From positions 1,848,475-1,912,474 of the forward strand of contig KB445794.1 of NCBI GenBank assembly GCA_000320605.2: DNA of 64,000 bases, given 5' to 3'. Made by a program: the position numbers and the translations under genes. The first letter of the stretch is position 1. Each line of letters begins with the position of its first letter. The notes below the pieces were generated by a model. The model ran no database searches. It was not told the origin of the DNA and worked only from the letters and a program-made list of their open reading frames with translations. Positions 46,329 through 57,501 of the stretch are shown piece after piece. This DNA comes from Gelatoporia subvermispora B (taxonomy: Eukaryota; Basidiomycota; Agaricomycetes; Polyporales; Gelatoporiaceae).

Positions 46329-47263
46329 ACTATCGAGAGGTCCCCGGCGCCGTGAGCAACGATGAATGTAGCGGAATGAGCGACGAGCGCGCGTGCCGCG
46401 AGTCTCGAGCGCTACGACGAGCTCTTGTTTCAAGTCCTCTCCCCCTTTGCTTGACTTCCGTTCACGAACGCTTGAAAACTTGTTTTGTTTCTCAGAATCT
46501 CAGAGTCTCGTGGATCACGCCTGAGTATTTGGGAAAAATGGTTCGACTTTGTCGTTGACTTTAGCCTGTAACGACCTCCTCGTTCAGCTCAAGCGCCCAG
46601 CAAACTTCGCGTTCACTGCGTCTCATAGCGACTCTACTACATGCTTCACTCATATCTTTCACCTATGTCGGAACAACTTGCAGAAAGCTGAAGGTGTTCC
46701 TAATTTTCTGTGGCTGGTTGCTTACGATAAATGTGCCTGGATGACGCAGTGCCCCACTGTCCCATGGCAGCCATGAGGCACACTCTTGAGGCAAGCAATC
46801 ACTTTCAGGTAGTTTCTGGCTTGTTTTTGATGTGCAGACCACGCTGTGGTCATTTGTGATGAGTGAACCTAGGTCAGATTATGATGTAGGCTCTGCTGTC
46901 ATCGCACAAACCTTTGAAAGAACCTGGAAGCGAATACAGTGAGCACTTGCCACGCTCCAGGAACGAACAGAATTCGTCGGATCCCACTCCACTCTTCTAT
47001 GATTGAAAAGAGTCATGCAGGCTTTATCTGCCCACAAGCCGGAATTTGTGGCTGCATATAGCGAATATCAAACTGAAGAACGCCAGGGCTGAAGCGAGAT
47101 CACGCAGTATTTCGACCTCCTGAGAAACATTGATAACATTATCGTTGACTCCGGGACGAATCCACATGTATCCATGGTATCACGAATTATTACAGTTGCG
47201 GGGATATAGAACGAAATAAGATAAGCACCGTCCTTGCGAGTGAGTATGAGTGGTTCCAGGAGT
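46329..47263. other. Intergenic region Rho GEF / SEC1
   Basis: 935 bp with the promoter of the Rho GEF at the left and the 3' flank of SEC1 at the right (both genes are on the minus strand). Nothing else is recognised; small plus-strand frames at 46280-46776 lack features. Confidence 0.45.
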
Positions 47264-50254
47264 TCAGAAGTGGAATAGACCGCGACGCTTCTTCTTCTCC
47301 TTCTCCTCTTTGCCTGCAGTGCTGTTCAAGGACGTTGACGAGGCAGCAAACGAGTTTGCGGGTGCAAGCCGGCTGGACTTGCTAGATTCGCGTGCCACGG
47401 GTGCAGGCGAGGGTGCTGGGCGCTGAGGGCGAGCAGCTTCCTTCGTGAAATACTTCTCATCATAGAATTCCTGGTATGACCGGGGCCCGCGGTGTTCTGG
47501 GAGGCCATTCGGAAGTACCTTGGATCCCACCCCGCTGAGTTCAAGCACCTTCAAGTCGTCGATCATCTCGCGCGGAGTGATCGAGTGGGTAGAGCCTGTG
47601 AAGCAGTGTCATCAACGCTTCTCAAAATTCATGTTCATTGAGATGCGTACCGATGATGATATCTTTGTTGAGCTGCTTAGAAAGGAGGTAAGCTTCTCGC
47701 ATCTCGGAGTAAGTCATGCCGCCCGCAACGAAGACAAAGACACGCTGCTTCGTCTCTTGAGCGCCACCAGGCCTTGCCGCACGGTGCCAGCTGGGCTTTG
47801 CACTACGTAACGACGCAGTTGGTTGAGGCGACGCGCTTGCTGTAGCTCGCAGACTTGGTGCTGGTGCTAGCGATGGAGCATCTTTGACATAAGGGAACAG
47901 AGTTGGATCCAGCTTGTTCCCAATATGATCCTATGGAAACATGATCAACTCCGACAAATTGTATGATAGATTACTGAATATGTACCTCGAGGACAGTGCG
48001 CAGCAATGGCTTGAATCGCGAGAGTTCGTACTCCTCTTCATTGTTCTGCTTCTGTTTAATTTTCTTCTTGATGTCCTTGTCGCCAGGTCCCTACCCAAGT
48101 GTAAGATTCCGAACAGGCTTATCAAGCACACACAGGATGCTCACCCTGCTGATCCGGACGCCGAGGTGCACCAGAGCATTGACAGCGTCTTGCTCAGCCA
48201 TCGATAGCCTTGCATGCTGATACAATCTACGCCTATCCTCATCTGGCACGCCATCGCGGTGCTGTATGTACAGAGCGATAATGCGTACTTTATTCGCGTT
48301 TCTGGACAATTGTTGGTCGAGAAGCACAACAGCAACACTGAACACTCACATGACATCGCGGGCATCAAGAAGGGGAACCATCTCTTCCACAAGGGTCTTT
48401 GGCGTCTTACCCTCGGCAGTCAAGCCTGTGGAACAATTCTGTGTACCAACAAACCCATATAAGATGCTATGTGTCGGAACTATCAATGATTTAATCATAC
48501 CTGTTCCACGGTCGCGATCGCTGGTAGCTTATCGCGTTCGAAGATCGACATGCATTCTTGTGCCATGTTGAGATGCAGGGAGAACTGCCCAGCGTCAGCA
48601 TAAGACGATCTACCTTGTGACACTACCCACCTTTTCGCGCTGTTCTTGATACTGTGGCAGGTTTGCCAGCATATCCTTCATGTCGTTGAGACTCGCGGCA
48701 CCTTCTCTGATGGAAGTATGAGTATGGTGATGGAACTACGGCACGTAGGCAACGAACCCCTTAAAACCAGCATTGTCTTGCATGAACTTGTTGAAATCGG
48801 CCATCAATTTATCAATGGCTTCGCGCATATGCATGTGACGCAGCTCCGTCCAGACGGTATCTGTGTCGGCGAGAATGGCTGTCTTGTCCTCATAAGCACC
48901 GACAGCAGTTTGAAATTTGTATCTTCGGGTGACAAATTAGATAATGATGGGAATAAGTTGACAGATGGCTCACGTATACTTTGAGCCGTCCTCAATGGGC
49001 AGCAAGTCATTACTCATAGCTTGGTACGTGAATTCGTGAACAAAAGGCGCCATCATATCCATAGAACGGTCTGTGATAATCATTGTCGAACGTGGTCGTG
49101 GAGGATCAGAGGCTTTCTGAATCCAGCATAGCGACTCAGCTACTGCCAAATAGCCGGATGCACTGCACGACGTACGGGGAAGTCGGGATTTGCCTTCTTG
49201 TAGTCATCAAGCTCCTGCTGGATAGTGAATGCGAGAACCTTGGCGATGTAGTCCTGCTCGGTGCTCTCGTACGCCCTTGAATCCGCCCCACGCGCAAGGT
49301 TCGTACGCCATCGTCCACTTCCTTCAGCAGGCGGCGGCGGCCGGGTCGCCGCATTGGGTTTCAGTGCTCCAAGAGGTGCATGATGTGTAGGTAGATAGTA
49401 CCGGACATATGGAAGCTCGTTCAGGGAAATGCAAACATTCGCGATCTAGTGGGTTCTCGCCGTTAGATGAGAGAAAAGTAAACAAGTCGAACACATGCCA
49501 TCTTGGCCATGAACCTGACTTCTTCCATAAGGCGGTCCCGCGCTGGACGGAATGAATGCTCGCTTCGTGGAGGGCTGAAGACATTGAAGAAGGATGCGGG
49601 CAACTTGAGAGAGAAGGCCTGTGCCTCGATGGCTTCATGAAAGGTCAGCTGAACGTCGGTCTTCGTTGACACACAACTCACCCCAGAAGTTCACGAACAG
49701 TTCCTGCAAGGTCTTAAGGTGCGGTTCGGCGGGAGATGAAGTCAGCCGCTCAAAGAGCTGCTCGCCCAGCCCTGATAGGACGTCATCAGCCACATCAGCC
49801 CGACCACGGAGAACGCCAGCGCAACTCACCGTCGACGAAGAAGAGGTGCGCCGCGGCATACTGCTGGGTTCCAGTCGAGAAGTCCTTTATAATACGATCT
49901 ACATTCTGTGATGTCGACATTAGCAGGTACATGGCCTCGAACTGGGGCTGCGGGTCGCGGTAGTTTGAAATCGATTCAATCACTAGCGACAACCCCCGAG
50001 GCAGTCAATGTCCGTTCACGTACGAGCATATTTCCAACATACAGGTGACGTTCTCCTCCAGGATATCAAACTGCTTCAGGACCGAGCCTAGAAGCTGCTG
50101 AGAATGCTCGTCCACGACCAAGATCTTCCATCGTCCGGGAGGGTTCACGGATCTAATCGCGTCTAGAAACTCTGCGGCGTGTCCTGCTCAGTCTCTGCAC
50201 TTTCTACGCGACTTCGGACATACTTGAGCGGGCGACGTTAATCAGGGAGGTCAT
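47264..50254 (-). CDS. SEC1: Sec1/Munc18-family exocytosis regulator
   Basis: SM protein that binds syntaxin-type SNAREs and promotes vesicle fusion at the plasma membrane. Exon 1 starts at 50254 ([10 protein letters not shown]). After an intron, [20 protein letters not shown] continues into [17 protein letters not shown], the classical domain-1 start. [38 protein letters not shown] and [13 protein letters not shown] follow. [17 protein letters not shown] sequence ([20 protein letters not shown]) and EDGSKY identify the family core. The C-terminus is a low-complexity tail with [15 protein letters not shown] and a basic end, [15 protein letters not shown]. Among the four SM families the match is nearest Sec1 rather than Sly1, Vps33 or Vps45, mainly from the N-terminal and tail features. 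It is split by many short introns. Confidence 0.9.
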
Positions 50255-50620
50255 CACAATCCTGAATGGCGATGGGGTGACTGGATGGAGGTAGTATAGG
50301 GTAGTACGAAGTAGGGAGATCGTGACCGGAGAGGCGGAAGCGCTCAACTGCCGCGCTGGTCTGGTTGCGTCGGGCAGTTCTGCGCATGCACAGCAAACGT
50401 CGTGCAACGTCTTCCTCGGCTTCAATTTCGGACTCGGTCGAGAGGGTCTGTCTCCACGCAATTGATCTGCTATCACAGGATGCAAAAAATCCAAATAACC
50501 ATGTATTACACTGGTTTCCTCGTAACGTAAAGACTATACCATATTCTACAGTAGAGAATCTTCCGAGCAGCCAGCGAAAATGAAAGCAAAGTGCCGGCGC
50601 TACAGCTTGGCTACGCCGAA
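50255..50620. other. Intergenic region SEC1 / chitin deacetylase
   Basis: 366 bp: the SEC1 promoter and the 3' UTR of the chitin deacetylase, both read leftward. Nothing else is recognised. Confidence 0.5.
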
Positions 50621-52541
50621 CTATGCAACGAACAGGCCGGTGATGCCAAGGGCGACTGCGGATAGGAAGGCAGCGGACGGAGATCCAAGGCTGGGAGCGC
50701 CGCTAGTCTGGTTCGTGCTTGTGCTCACACGAGTCTGTGTCTTGTTGCTAGTGGTTTCCGCGTACATATCACCCGGAGCCATGTTCATGCACTCGCCAAT
50801 GGCCTTGAGCTGTAAATGGGCCGTCAGCGCCGTAAGACTTTGCACTTTGAACCTAGTGGTGGGCTTACCGAGAAAGGTGGGTTGTGGGTCAGCGCAGAGT
50901 TCAAAGTGTAGCCAATCGCCAGATCAACCGTGATCTCGTACAGATCGTGCTGCAAGACGATGAAACTATTCATAAGGTGAGTTCGATTCTCGCTGAATGA
51001 CCATGAAGCGTGCATACCCGGTGTCCATAACAGAGGCGTTACCGAGGATGGCCTCGAAGGTAGTGAACTGCTGCAAACCGGTGACATCGCCACCAGCGAC
51101 GCGCCAGTCTAGAATGGAAGTTAGTATCTCAACTTTTCACAATCAGTGAAAGAGGGGTGCACCCACCATTCGTGTCGAAGGGAATGTGGTCAGGAGCCGT
51201 GGTCCAGATGATCGGACGAAGGCCCATCGCGTTCGAGATTGCGCGAACACGGTCATCTAGCAACATGTTTAGACCATGAAGTAGTTGAAGAACGGATGGA
51301 AGTCACCAATATCTCCGTAGGGTGCACGCATAGTCGTTGGTGTGACACCCAGAACCGTCTTGATTGCCTTGCGTGACCATCCCAGCTCGGCAACGATTTG
51401 CTCGTTGGTGAGAGAGGTCAGGGGCTGTGCAAAAGCAAGTCAGAAAATCTAGAGCTGGCACTAAACCCTTCACAGAAGACTGACAGGATGCGACCAAGTG
51501 TGGACACTGATCTCATGACCGGACATGTATTCCTCGATCAAAAGGTCAGGGTACGAGACAACACGGGATCCGACGGCAAAGAATGTAGCATGGATGTCCT
51601 TCTCGCCAAGGAAGGTGAGCAGTTTTCTGATAAACTATGTTAGTTACAGCGATAGTCCATTGCAAGAGTACACTGACTGGGCTGCAAAAGGCGTCAGTAA
51701 ACGTTCTACACACAGCATAGACTGGAGAACTCACTATAGGGCGCCGGGCCATCATCGAAACTGTTCAGTATTCAGGTAAGCTCATGCAAGCGTTGAATTC
51801 CAGGCCTTCTTACCTGACACCCCAGGTCATCTTGTCAGGACACGCGGTAATGTCTGAAGGCCGCGTCCAACCTCCACAAGTCCACCAACCACGAGCAGAC
51901 GCATTTGCTGCAGCTGAAGGGTCGCCGGCGCAGCTACCGTCTACAGTAGGCGCCATATCCGGAATATCGACGCCATCCAGCTCCTTCAGCCACTCCTGCA
52001 CTTCATCGGAGTCTTCCCAGAAGAGCCATCAGCATATGACATTGCCATCAGACAGAGAACACTCACCGGTCGGCGCAACTTTATCGAGCTTCGGCCAAGC
52101 ATCTTGTTCGAATACAACTACAGGAATGTTAGCATCACATATATCTGAGTTGTGGGTTCACGCACAAGGTGTCGGAAGAGCAGGAGCGCCAGAAATGGGG
52201 GGCGTCACTCCGGGGGTATATGTCGTGGTAGGAGCCACCGTGGCGCCGGAGGGCATGCCAAATGTGATCGCGCTCAATGCGGGCACACCAGATGCGGAGA
52301 GGGTCAACAGGGACGAGGGTACGGCCACCGTGGCGGCATTCTGGGTGGTGGCAGGAGCAGCGGTGGGCGCAGACACCGAGGCGCTGATGGTGGGGGCGGC
52401 GGAGACACCGACGGAAGCGCTCACACCGACGGAGAGCAGCTGGCGCTTGTGCTCGTGCGCGCGGCGGTGTGCAAGCGCATCATGCGCGGAGGCGGCGCCC
52501 GCGAGGCAGAGGAGGAGGGCGGTAGTGGAGGTTTTGAACAT
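50621..52541 (-). CDS. Chitin deacetylase (CE4), predicted GPI-anchored
   Basis: Extracellular metal-dependent polysaccharide deacetylase converting chitin to chitosan in the cell wall. A signal peptide (MFKTSTTALLLCLAGAASA) follows the chosen ATG at 52541; an upstream in-frame ATG at 52586 would mask it. A Ser/Ala/Thr/Val-rich spacer precedes EWLKELDGVDIPDMAPT and GWWTCGGWTRPSDITACP. CE4 motifs are SFDDGP (motif 1), ISVHTWSHP (motif 2), MRAPYGDI (motif 3) and IVLQHDLYE (motif 5). The C-terminus, SGAPSLGSPSAAFLSAVALGITGLFVA read in parts, is a small-residue omega site plus hydrophobic tail, as in GPI-anchored forms. The reading frame requires a 4-nt microexon at 51678-51681. First exons: 52166-52541, 52067-52117, 51814-52012, 51735-51760, 51678-51681, then from 51626. 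Confidence 0.92.
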
Positions 52542-53567
52542 GGCAAACGAATGACTGAGGGCACAGAGCCCTGCGAGATGAAGCAAGTGCGGAGGAGAGG
52601 GGGAAGGAACACGCTGGCTTGGCGGAGGAGCGCGAGCTTTTGAAGTCGCTTAGCGGGCTCGCTGCTCGGCCGTCGTCAACGACTTATCGCGCTTAAGCGG
52701 AACGCAACCTCGCCAAGCCATAGCGAAGATGGGTCCTCGCATGAAACCGCCGCAATGATGACCAGGCACCTGAGCTGCAGCGGAGCGTCATAACCTGCAG
52801 GCTGAGCGGGTGAACGACCACGGAATTCGGATTTACTAGGCCTTTCTTCCTTGCTACGCAGGCATTTGGCCCCTTGAACCGTATGCGAAGCCACGAGAGT
52901 CATTATGGTTGTGTGTCATCGCTAGGATGTTTGGTATAATATGCGTACGCGACATGACTGACCGCGTAAGGTTGGCGCCGATCGCGGCACCGGCTGACTT
53001 CCCTAAGCCAGATGTTTCGGGGACCTGCGATCCTTGTAAGTGACAAAATTCGGCGAAAGGATGGAAAACAGACCAGTTGAATATATACAAACATGCGCTT
53101 CAATAACATACCAGTGCGATAGCCTGTCGAATTGACAGGAATCAATACATCATGTCGCCTTGGATCTTGGTTGCCTTCAGACATTTTCATCGCACCTCAC
53201 AACGAGGCGGTCGTCGACTCGTCCAATACATCCGATATTCGACTGTGTCCCAGCTGGTCCGACAGTCAGTGTAACATATGACCCTGCCGCCAGTCGCCGT
53301 AGGTATTAAAATAGGACATCTCTTCGGATAGTGTGATATTCAAGTGCAGACATGAACGGGTCAGTCAGGCGATGTGACTTGCTACCAAGGTATAAATTGC
53401 AGCTGGAGGCGCATTTCAGAAAGATATGCAAAGCATATTTCCAAGCAGATGAGCGGCCCGCGTCGAGGCTGAACAACAAGACTTTCGAATCTGAGCGCCA
53501 CAACGGTGAGCCTTGATGGCAAAAAGAGGGCAAGGTGAAAACACATAATAAAAATCAATAAAAATAA
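52542..53567. other. Intergenic region upstream of chitin deacetylase
   Basis: About 1 kb with the chitin deacetylase promoter at the left. It contains one weak two-exon gene candidate (52854-53190 minus, listed separately) and ends in the T-rich terminator of the tRNA gene. Nothing else is recognised. Confidence 0.45.
52854..53190 (-). CDS. Possible small hypothetical protein, two exons
   Basis: A candidate of 85 aa from exons 53112-53190 and 52854-53032, joined by a GTATGT...ACAAG intron of 79 nt that keeps the frame. It begins MKMSEGNQDPRRHDVLIP and includes SGLGKSAGAAIGANLTRSV. I recognise no family. The support is only an open frame with consistent splice sites, so it may be fortuitous. 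Confidence 0.2.
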
Positions 53568-53652
53568 GGGCCTAACCGGGAATTGAACCCGGGACCTCCT
53601 CCAAATTGCAAATGCGCCCTAAGAAGGAATCATACTACTAGACCATCAGGCC
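53568..53652 (-). tRNA. tRNA-Pro (anticodon AGG) with a 13-nt intron
   Basis: 85 nt. The acceptor stem GGCCTGA pairs with TTAGGCC (one G-T), and the T-arm is CCGGG-TTCAATT-CCCGG. The anticodon stem CCTTC pairs with GGAGG around loop TTAGGG plus T. The intron CGCATTTGCAATT sits after position 37, the canonical place. The A box (TGGTCTAGTAGT) and B box (GGTTCAATTCC) are intact. A run of Ts follows within 10 nt, as expected for RNA polymerase III termination. Confidence 0.92.
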
Positions 53653-54145
53653 TTGAGTGTGTGATTTCTATACTAGTACTCGGCTACGAGAGTCCCGAAG
53701 TAGGGAGCGTCAAGTCGAATGCTGGATGTCCTTGTGGTCGTATGGCCAGAGCGAAGAATGGCTATATGCCCTTGGCGATAGCGAGAAGCAAACACAGAGG
53801 TTGCGGTTGACTATATGTTATATGGAGAAGACGTAGAAGTGAATGAGGTGGCCACCATCTGAGACATTGCTGGCGGTCCGAGTTGGGGACAACACGACGA
53901 TGCACGTTGTGGTGGGGCCAGCCGCCAGAGAGCTCGTCATCATTGTCAGAGATGCGAGATTTACGCAAATAGAGCATCGAAATATTCTTCGCGTGGTGCT
54001 ATATCGTGGTATTGCATGACAAGGAATGTGAGGACGCCAAGGAGGACATCGTCACCTGAGCATGAAGTGCAGCGAGTGTGTATGATAAGATCAACATGGT
54101 TGATGAGGTGAGAGATGTGGAATGACGGGACTATGTGGAATGCGG
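53653..54145. other. Intergenic region tRNA-Pro / hAT-like element
   Basis: About 490 bp; no gene recognised. Small frames on both strands lack features. Confidence 0.45.
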
Positions 54146-54153
54146 GCTATATA
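54146..54153 (+). repeat. Left target-site duplication GCTATATA
   Basis: 8-bp direct repeat, identical to 54633-54640, immediately outside the TIRs of the hAT-like element. Confidence 0.8.
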
Positions 54154-54632
54154 AGGACCCCTGATAATCCCCATAATAGGCTGGCCGGAATCCGGACCAG
54201 AATGGGCGAAAATTGGCCTCCAGGCCAGGTCACATCCGGACAAAATGACCAGGAAATGCCGTTTCGGCCAGGTCATTTGTCCGGACATTTCAAGGGTGTG
54301 TAGGACCTATGCCAGGTTACTATCCGGACCATATGGCGCAGTCGGTGCGGCCAGACGTGCTTTGAGGGCGTCGATTTCAGGTCTGAAGAGGCCAGACGTT
54401 CGAACCCGTCTCGTGACGACAGAGAACTGCAAACTACAGCGCAAATAGCGAGAAGGAAGATTTTGCAGCGATTTTTGGAACTAGGCGCCCAATCAGGCCA
54501 GTCAAAGGTCCGGACAAAAAGTGGCGGTAGCCTTAGGCTAGGCGGCCATCCGGACCAATTTTGGGCCAAAAGTGTCCGGACCAAAATCCCCCATTTTCCG
54601 GCCACCCTCCTGGGGGTGTTATCAGGGGTCCT
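54154..54632. mobile_element. hAT-like MITE (8-bp target-site duplication)
   Basis: 479 bp with terminal inverted repeats AGGACCCCTGATAA (14 bp exact, extending imperfectly to about 36 bp through TGGCCGGAA). It is flanked on both sides by the 8-bp direct repeat GCTATATA (54146-54153 and 54633-54640). An 8-bp duplication and short TIRs are hallmarks of hAT transposons. The interior contains TCCGGA seven times, mostly as GTCCGGAC or ATCCGGAC, which look like subterminal transposase-binding repeats. There is no transposase. A long minus frame through it (54273-54905) is judged fortuitous. Confidence 0.82.
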
Positions 54633-54640
54633 GCTATATA
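54633..54640 (+). repeat. Right target-site duplication GCTATATA
   Basis: 8-bp direct repeat, identical to 54146-54153. Confidence 0.8.
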
Positions 54641-55117
54641 TGTGAGTCCGAAGGTTGGCGTGATCGGAGCGTAGAAGGTTATTCAGAAAGAGAGAGTATC
54701 GAAAAGGCAAAGCGGGAGTGGACGTCGGAGCGCCGGCGTCTCGGAGGACGCGTCGCGCGTCGCACTTGTCATGTGAGTGCACTAAACACATAAGGCACGT
54801 GAGTAGCCTACGCGCATGGCGGTCGGCGAGAAAGAGTACGAAAAGTGCACTGGAATAGCATTGAATATCAGATGTGGGTTTTCGGAACAGAGGAGAGGCT
54901 GGCACTACTGACCGGTGCGCGACCAGGGCGTGAGGCGGGCCCGGGCCTGCGTCGCGTTGCGCACGCGCGCTCGAGCGCCCGTCCCATACGCCGTGCTCGA
55001 CGGTGACGAGCGGGGGCCGCTACGCGCAACGATTGCGCAGCAAAATCAATGGTTAAGATCGTCCGGTTGTATCACTGCCTCGGTCCGAACCTACGAGGGT
55101 CAAGGCTTGGAAAAAGA
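54641..55117. other. Intergenic region hAT-like element / tRNA pseudogene
   Basis: About 480 bp, GC- and CpG-rich around 54940-55020. Short frames only; no gene recognised. Confidence 0.45.
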
Positions 55118-55185
55118 GACCCACGTCGGGATTCGAACCCAAACCTCCACAATCTACCGGAATCATACTGCTAGACCACCAGGCT
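55118..55185 (-). pseudogene. tRNA-Pro-like pseudogene with intact pol III signals
   Basis: 68 nt that resemble the tRNA-Pro at 53568-53652 (shared TGGTCTAG and AGTATGATTCC blocks). The B box GGTTCGAATCC and T-arm TTGGG-TTCGAAT-CCCGA are intact, and five Ts follow as a terminator. The acceptor stem (AGCCTGG against CGTGGGT) has three mismatches, and the anticodon stem does not form. It lies about 110 bp upstream of the Rpt4 start, in the opposite orientation. Confidence 0.65.
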
Positions 55186-55298
55186 GAACACCGGCTAATG
55201 CTGCGTTCTCCCACAAATAGACGCCCTGAGGTGACGCGTCCTGAAGCAATTACGCGTTCCGCGCGCTGCAGTTGACCACGAGCACTTGACCCGACACT

Positions 55299-56935
55299 AT
55301 GAGCACCTCCCAGCCTTCCACGTCTGCACCTATGGATCAGCGAAGAAAGGACGCCTTGAAGGCGTATAGAGATGTACGCAAACAGCTTTGGTCATCTTAC
55401 CTGTTGTAACTGACAGTTATCATTAGAAAATGCGCCAACATGAGGGCAGTAGCCTGAACCTCAAGAACCGTATGTCCAACATCGCCTTTGAGTGTACCCA
55501 TATCTGTGGCTCACGTATGAGCAGTGCGGTTTGCGCTGAAGGATCTCGAGAAGGACTACGAGAAGACGGAAGATGATATCAAGGCCGTTCAGTCTGTCGG
55601 CCAGATCATTGGTGAAGTCATGAAGCAACTCGACGACGAACGCTGTGCGTCTGCACCTATTGGCTTCCATTATGCACACATGTTGACTAGTCCTACACAG
55701 TCATTGTCAAGGCATCTTCTGGACCCCGATATGTCGTATCCTTCCGACCAACCCTACCAGTAGCGAAGCTGAAGTCCGGGACGCGTGTCAGCTTGGACAT
55801 GACTACCCTCACCATCATGCGTATTCTCCCTCGCGAAGTAGATCCGACTGTCTACAAGATGAGTCTGGAGGACCCGGGAGGAGCGTCCTTCGCGGGTATC
55901 GGTGGTCTGGGCGAGCAGGTTCGGGAACTACGAGAAGTGCGTCCTCACATGTCCCCCGACCGAGGAATCAGTCTCACGGGTTGACTCGTACCAGGTCATC
56001 GAGCTGCCTCTGCTGAATCCCGAACTGTTCCTACGTGTGGGCATCACGCCGCCAAAGGGCGTCCTCCTCTACGGCCCACCGGGGACAGGCAAGACGCTGC
56101 TTGCACGAGCTGTTGCCGCGACACTCCAGACGAACTTCCTCAAGGTCGTCTCGTCTGCGATTGTCGACAAGTACATTGGCGAGTCCGCACGTGTGGTGCG
56201 CGAAATGTTCGGGTATGCGCGGGACCACGAGCCATGTGTCATCTTCATGGATGAGATCGACGCCATTGGCGGGCGGAGGTTCTCCGAGGGTACAAGTGCG
56301 GATCGTGAGATTCAGAGAACGCTCATGGAGGTATGCATCCCGCATCTGTTGGAATCACAGGATGCTTACAAGTGGCGGCTGCTAGCTCCTCAACCAAATG
56401 GATGGATTCGACTCTCTCGGCCGCACGAAGATCATCATGGCGACGAACCGTCCTGATACCCTCGACCCGGCACTTCTGCGACCTGGACGTCTCGATCGTA
56501 AAATCGAGATCCCCCTCCCGAATGAGCAGGCGCGTCTGGAGATTCTGAAGATTCACGCCGCGCCCGTCAACAAGAGCGGCGAGATCGACTATGAGGCAAT
56601 TGTCAAGGTGAGCTACTTTAATAATGTTCTATGGGGTTTGGACTGAGGTAGTTTGACAGCTCTCCGACGGCTTCAATGGTGCCGACTTGCGGAATGTCGT
56701 CACAGAAGCGGGAATGTTTGCCATCCGCGACGACCGGTGCGTCTACCTGATCTATGACTTTCCGTGTTACCTAACGTGGCACATAGTGAGTACATGACAC
56801 AAGAGGACCTGACAAAGGCAGCGCGCAAGGTGGGCGAGGCCAAGAAGCACGAGAGTGAGCGCATGGTACTGTACCTTCCATTCATGACGCTAACAATGGG
56901 GCGGAACTACAGGCAAGCTAGAGTACACTGCATGA
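55299..56935 (+). CDS. RPT4: 26S proteasome regulatory ATPase Rpt4 (PSMC6)
   Basis: AAA+ subunit of the base of the 19S regulatory particle that unfolds ubiquitinated substrates. The start is [16 protein letters not shown]. An N-terminal coiled coil includes [20 protein letters not shown]. An OB-fold region contains [16 protein letters not shown], which is Rpt4-specific. The AAA domain has [35 protein letters not shown] (Walker A), [19 protein letters not shown] (Walker B), [20 protein letters not shown] (sensor 1 and arginine fingers) and [18 protein letters not shown]. The last intron restores the ending HESKLEYTA; like other Rpt4 proteins it lacks the C-terminal HbYX motif. Seven or more introns interrupt the gene. 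Confidence 0.96.
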
Positions 56936-57501
56936 TTTGTTTCTTTCTGATGTATTGTATCTCTGTTCCGAGGACTTTATCGCATTGCACCAGGATGATT
57001 TTACTCCGGAGTCAGTCCAGGCTCCTCCATTCGTAACGTGTATGGCTGAAGCAGGATCATGACCCTGTGCACTGAGGCGGAAATTTATAGAAGCACTGCA
57101 ACGTGGTCAGGATCCGATCACCATAGTCAGGAATTCCGAATGTGATCCCGTCGAGCGGTTGTGTGGTCGGTATGCATGCGCACCTCGGAGTGCTACCTCT
57201 TGACTACCTTTTGTCGCGCATGCTATTGTTCGCTCGCGCCATGCGGTTCCCTAGTTACAGTACCAGCATTTCCCCGAGAGCGCGCGTTCAGAAGTGCGTC
57301 AGACTGTTGTTCGGGGCGCCTGGATGCTGTTCCCGGCGCGGCTGACTATCGGTTCGGATCCGTCGTGTGCCGTTGGAATCAGAACCATAGTCAGCTGCGT
57401 GGTCAGCGTCCGAGGCGAACTTCGATCTCGAGTATAAATGCCTGGGTGGAGTGGGGTGATGATTCTAGTGCCAGCCGTTCTAGCGGACGACGAGGACGAA
57501 G
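56936..57501. other. Intergenic region RPT4 / serine carboxypeptidase
   Basis: 566 bp: the RPT4 3' UTR, then the carboxypeptidase promoter with a TATA box at 57433-57438. No gene recognised. Confidence 0.5.
57433..57438 (+). promoter_or_regulatory. TATA box of the serine carboxypeptidase gene
   Basis: TATAAA, 64 nt upstream of the start codon at 57502, in a promoter that otherwise looks unstructured. Confidence 0.5.

Noticed and set aside
44412..46433. Upstream ATG at 46433 as the Rho GEF start
   Set aside because: It adds an Arg-rich leader unlike the rest of the N-terminus. The ATG at 46328 starts the conserved Gln/Tyr-rich region.
54273..54905. 210-codon minus-strand open frame
   Set aside because: It runs through the hAT-like element, its TIR and target-site duplication, has no domain, and is rich in Arg/Leu/Ser as expected from a GC-rich shadow frame.
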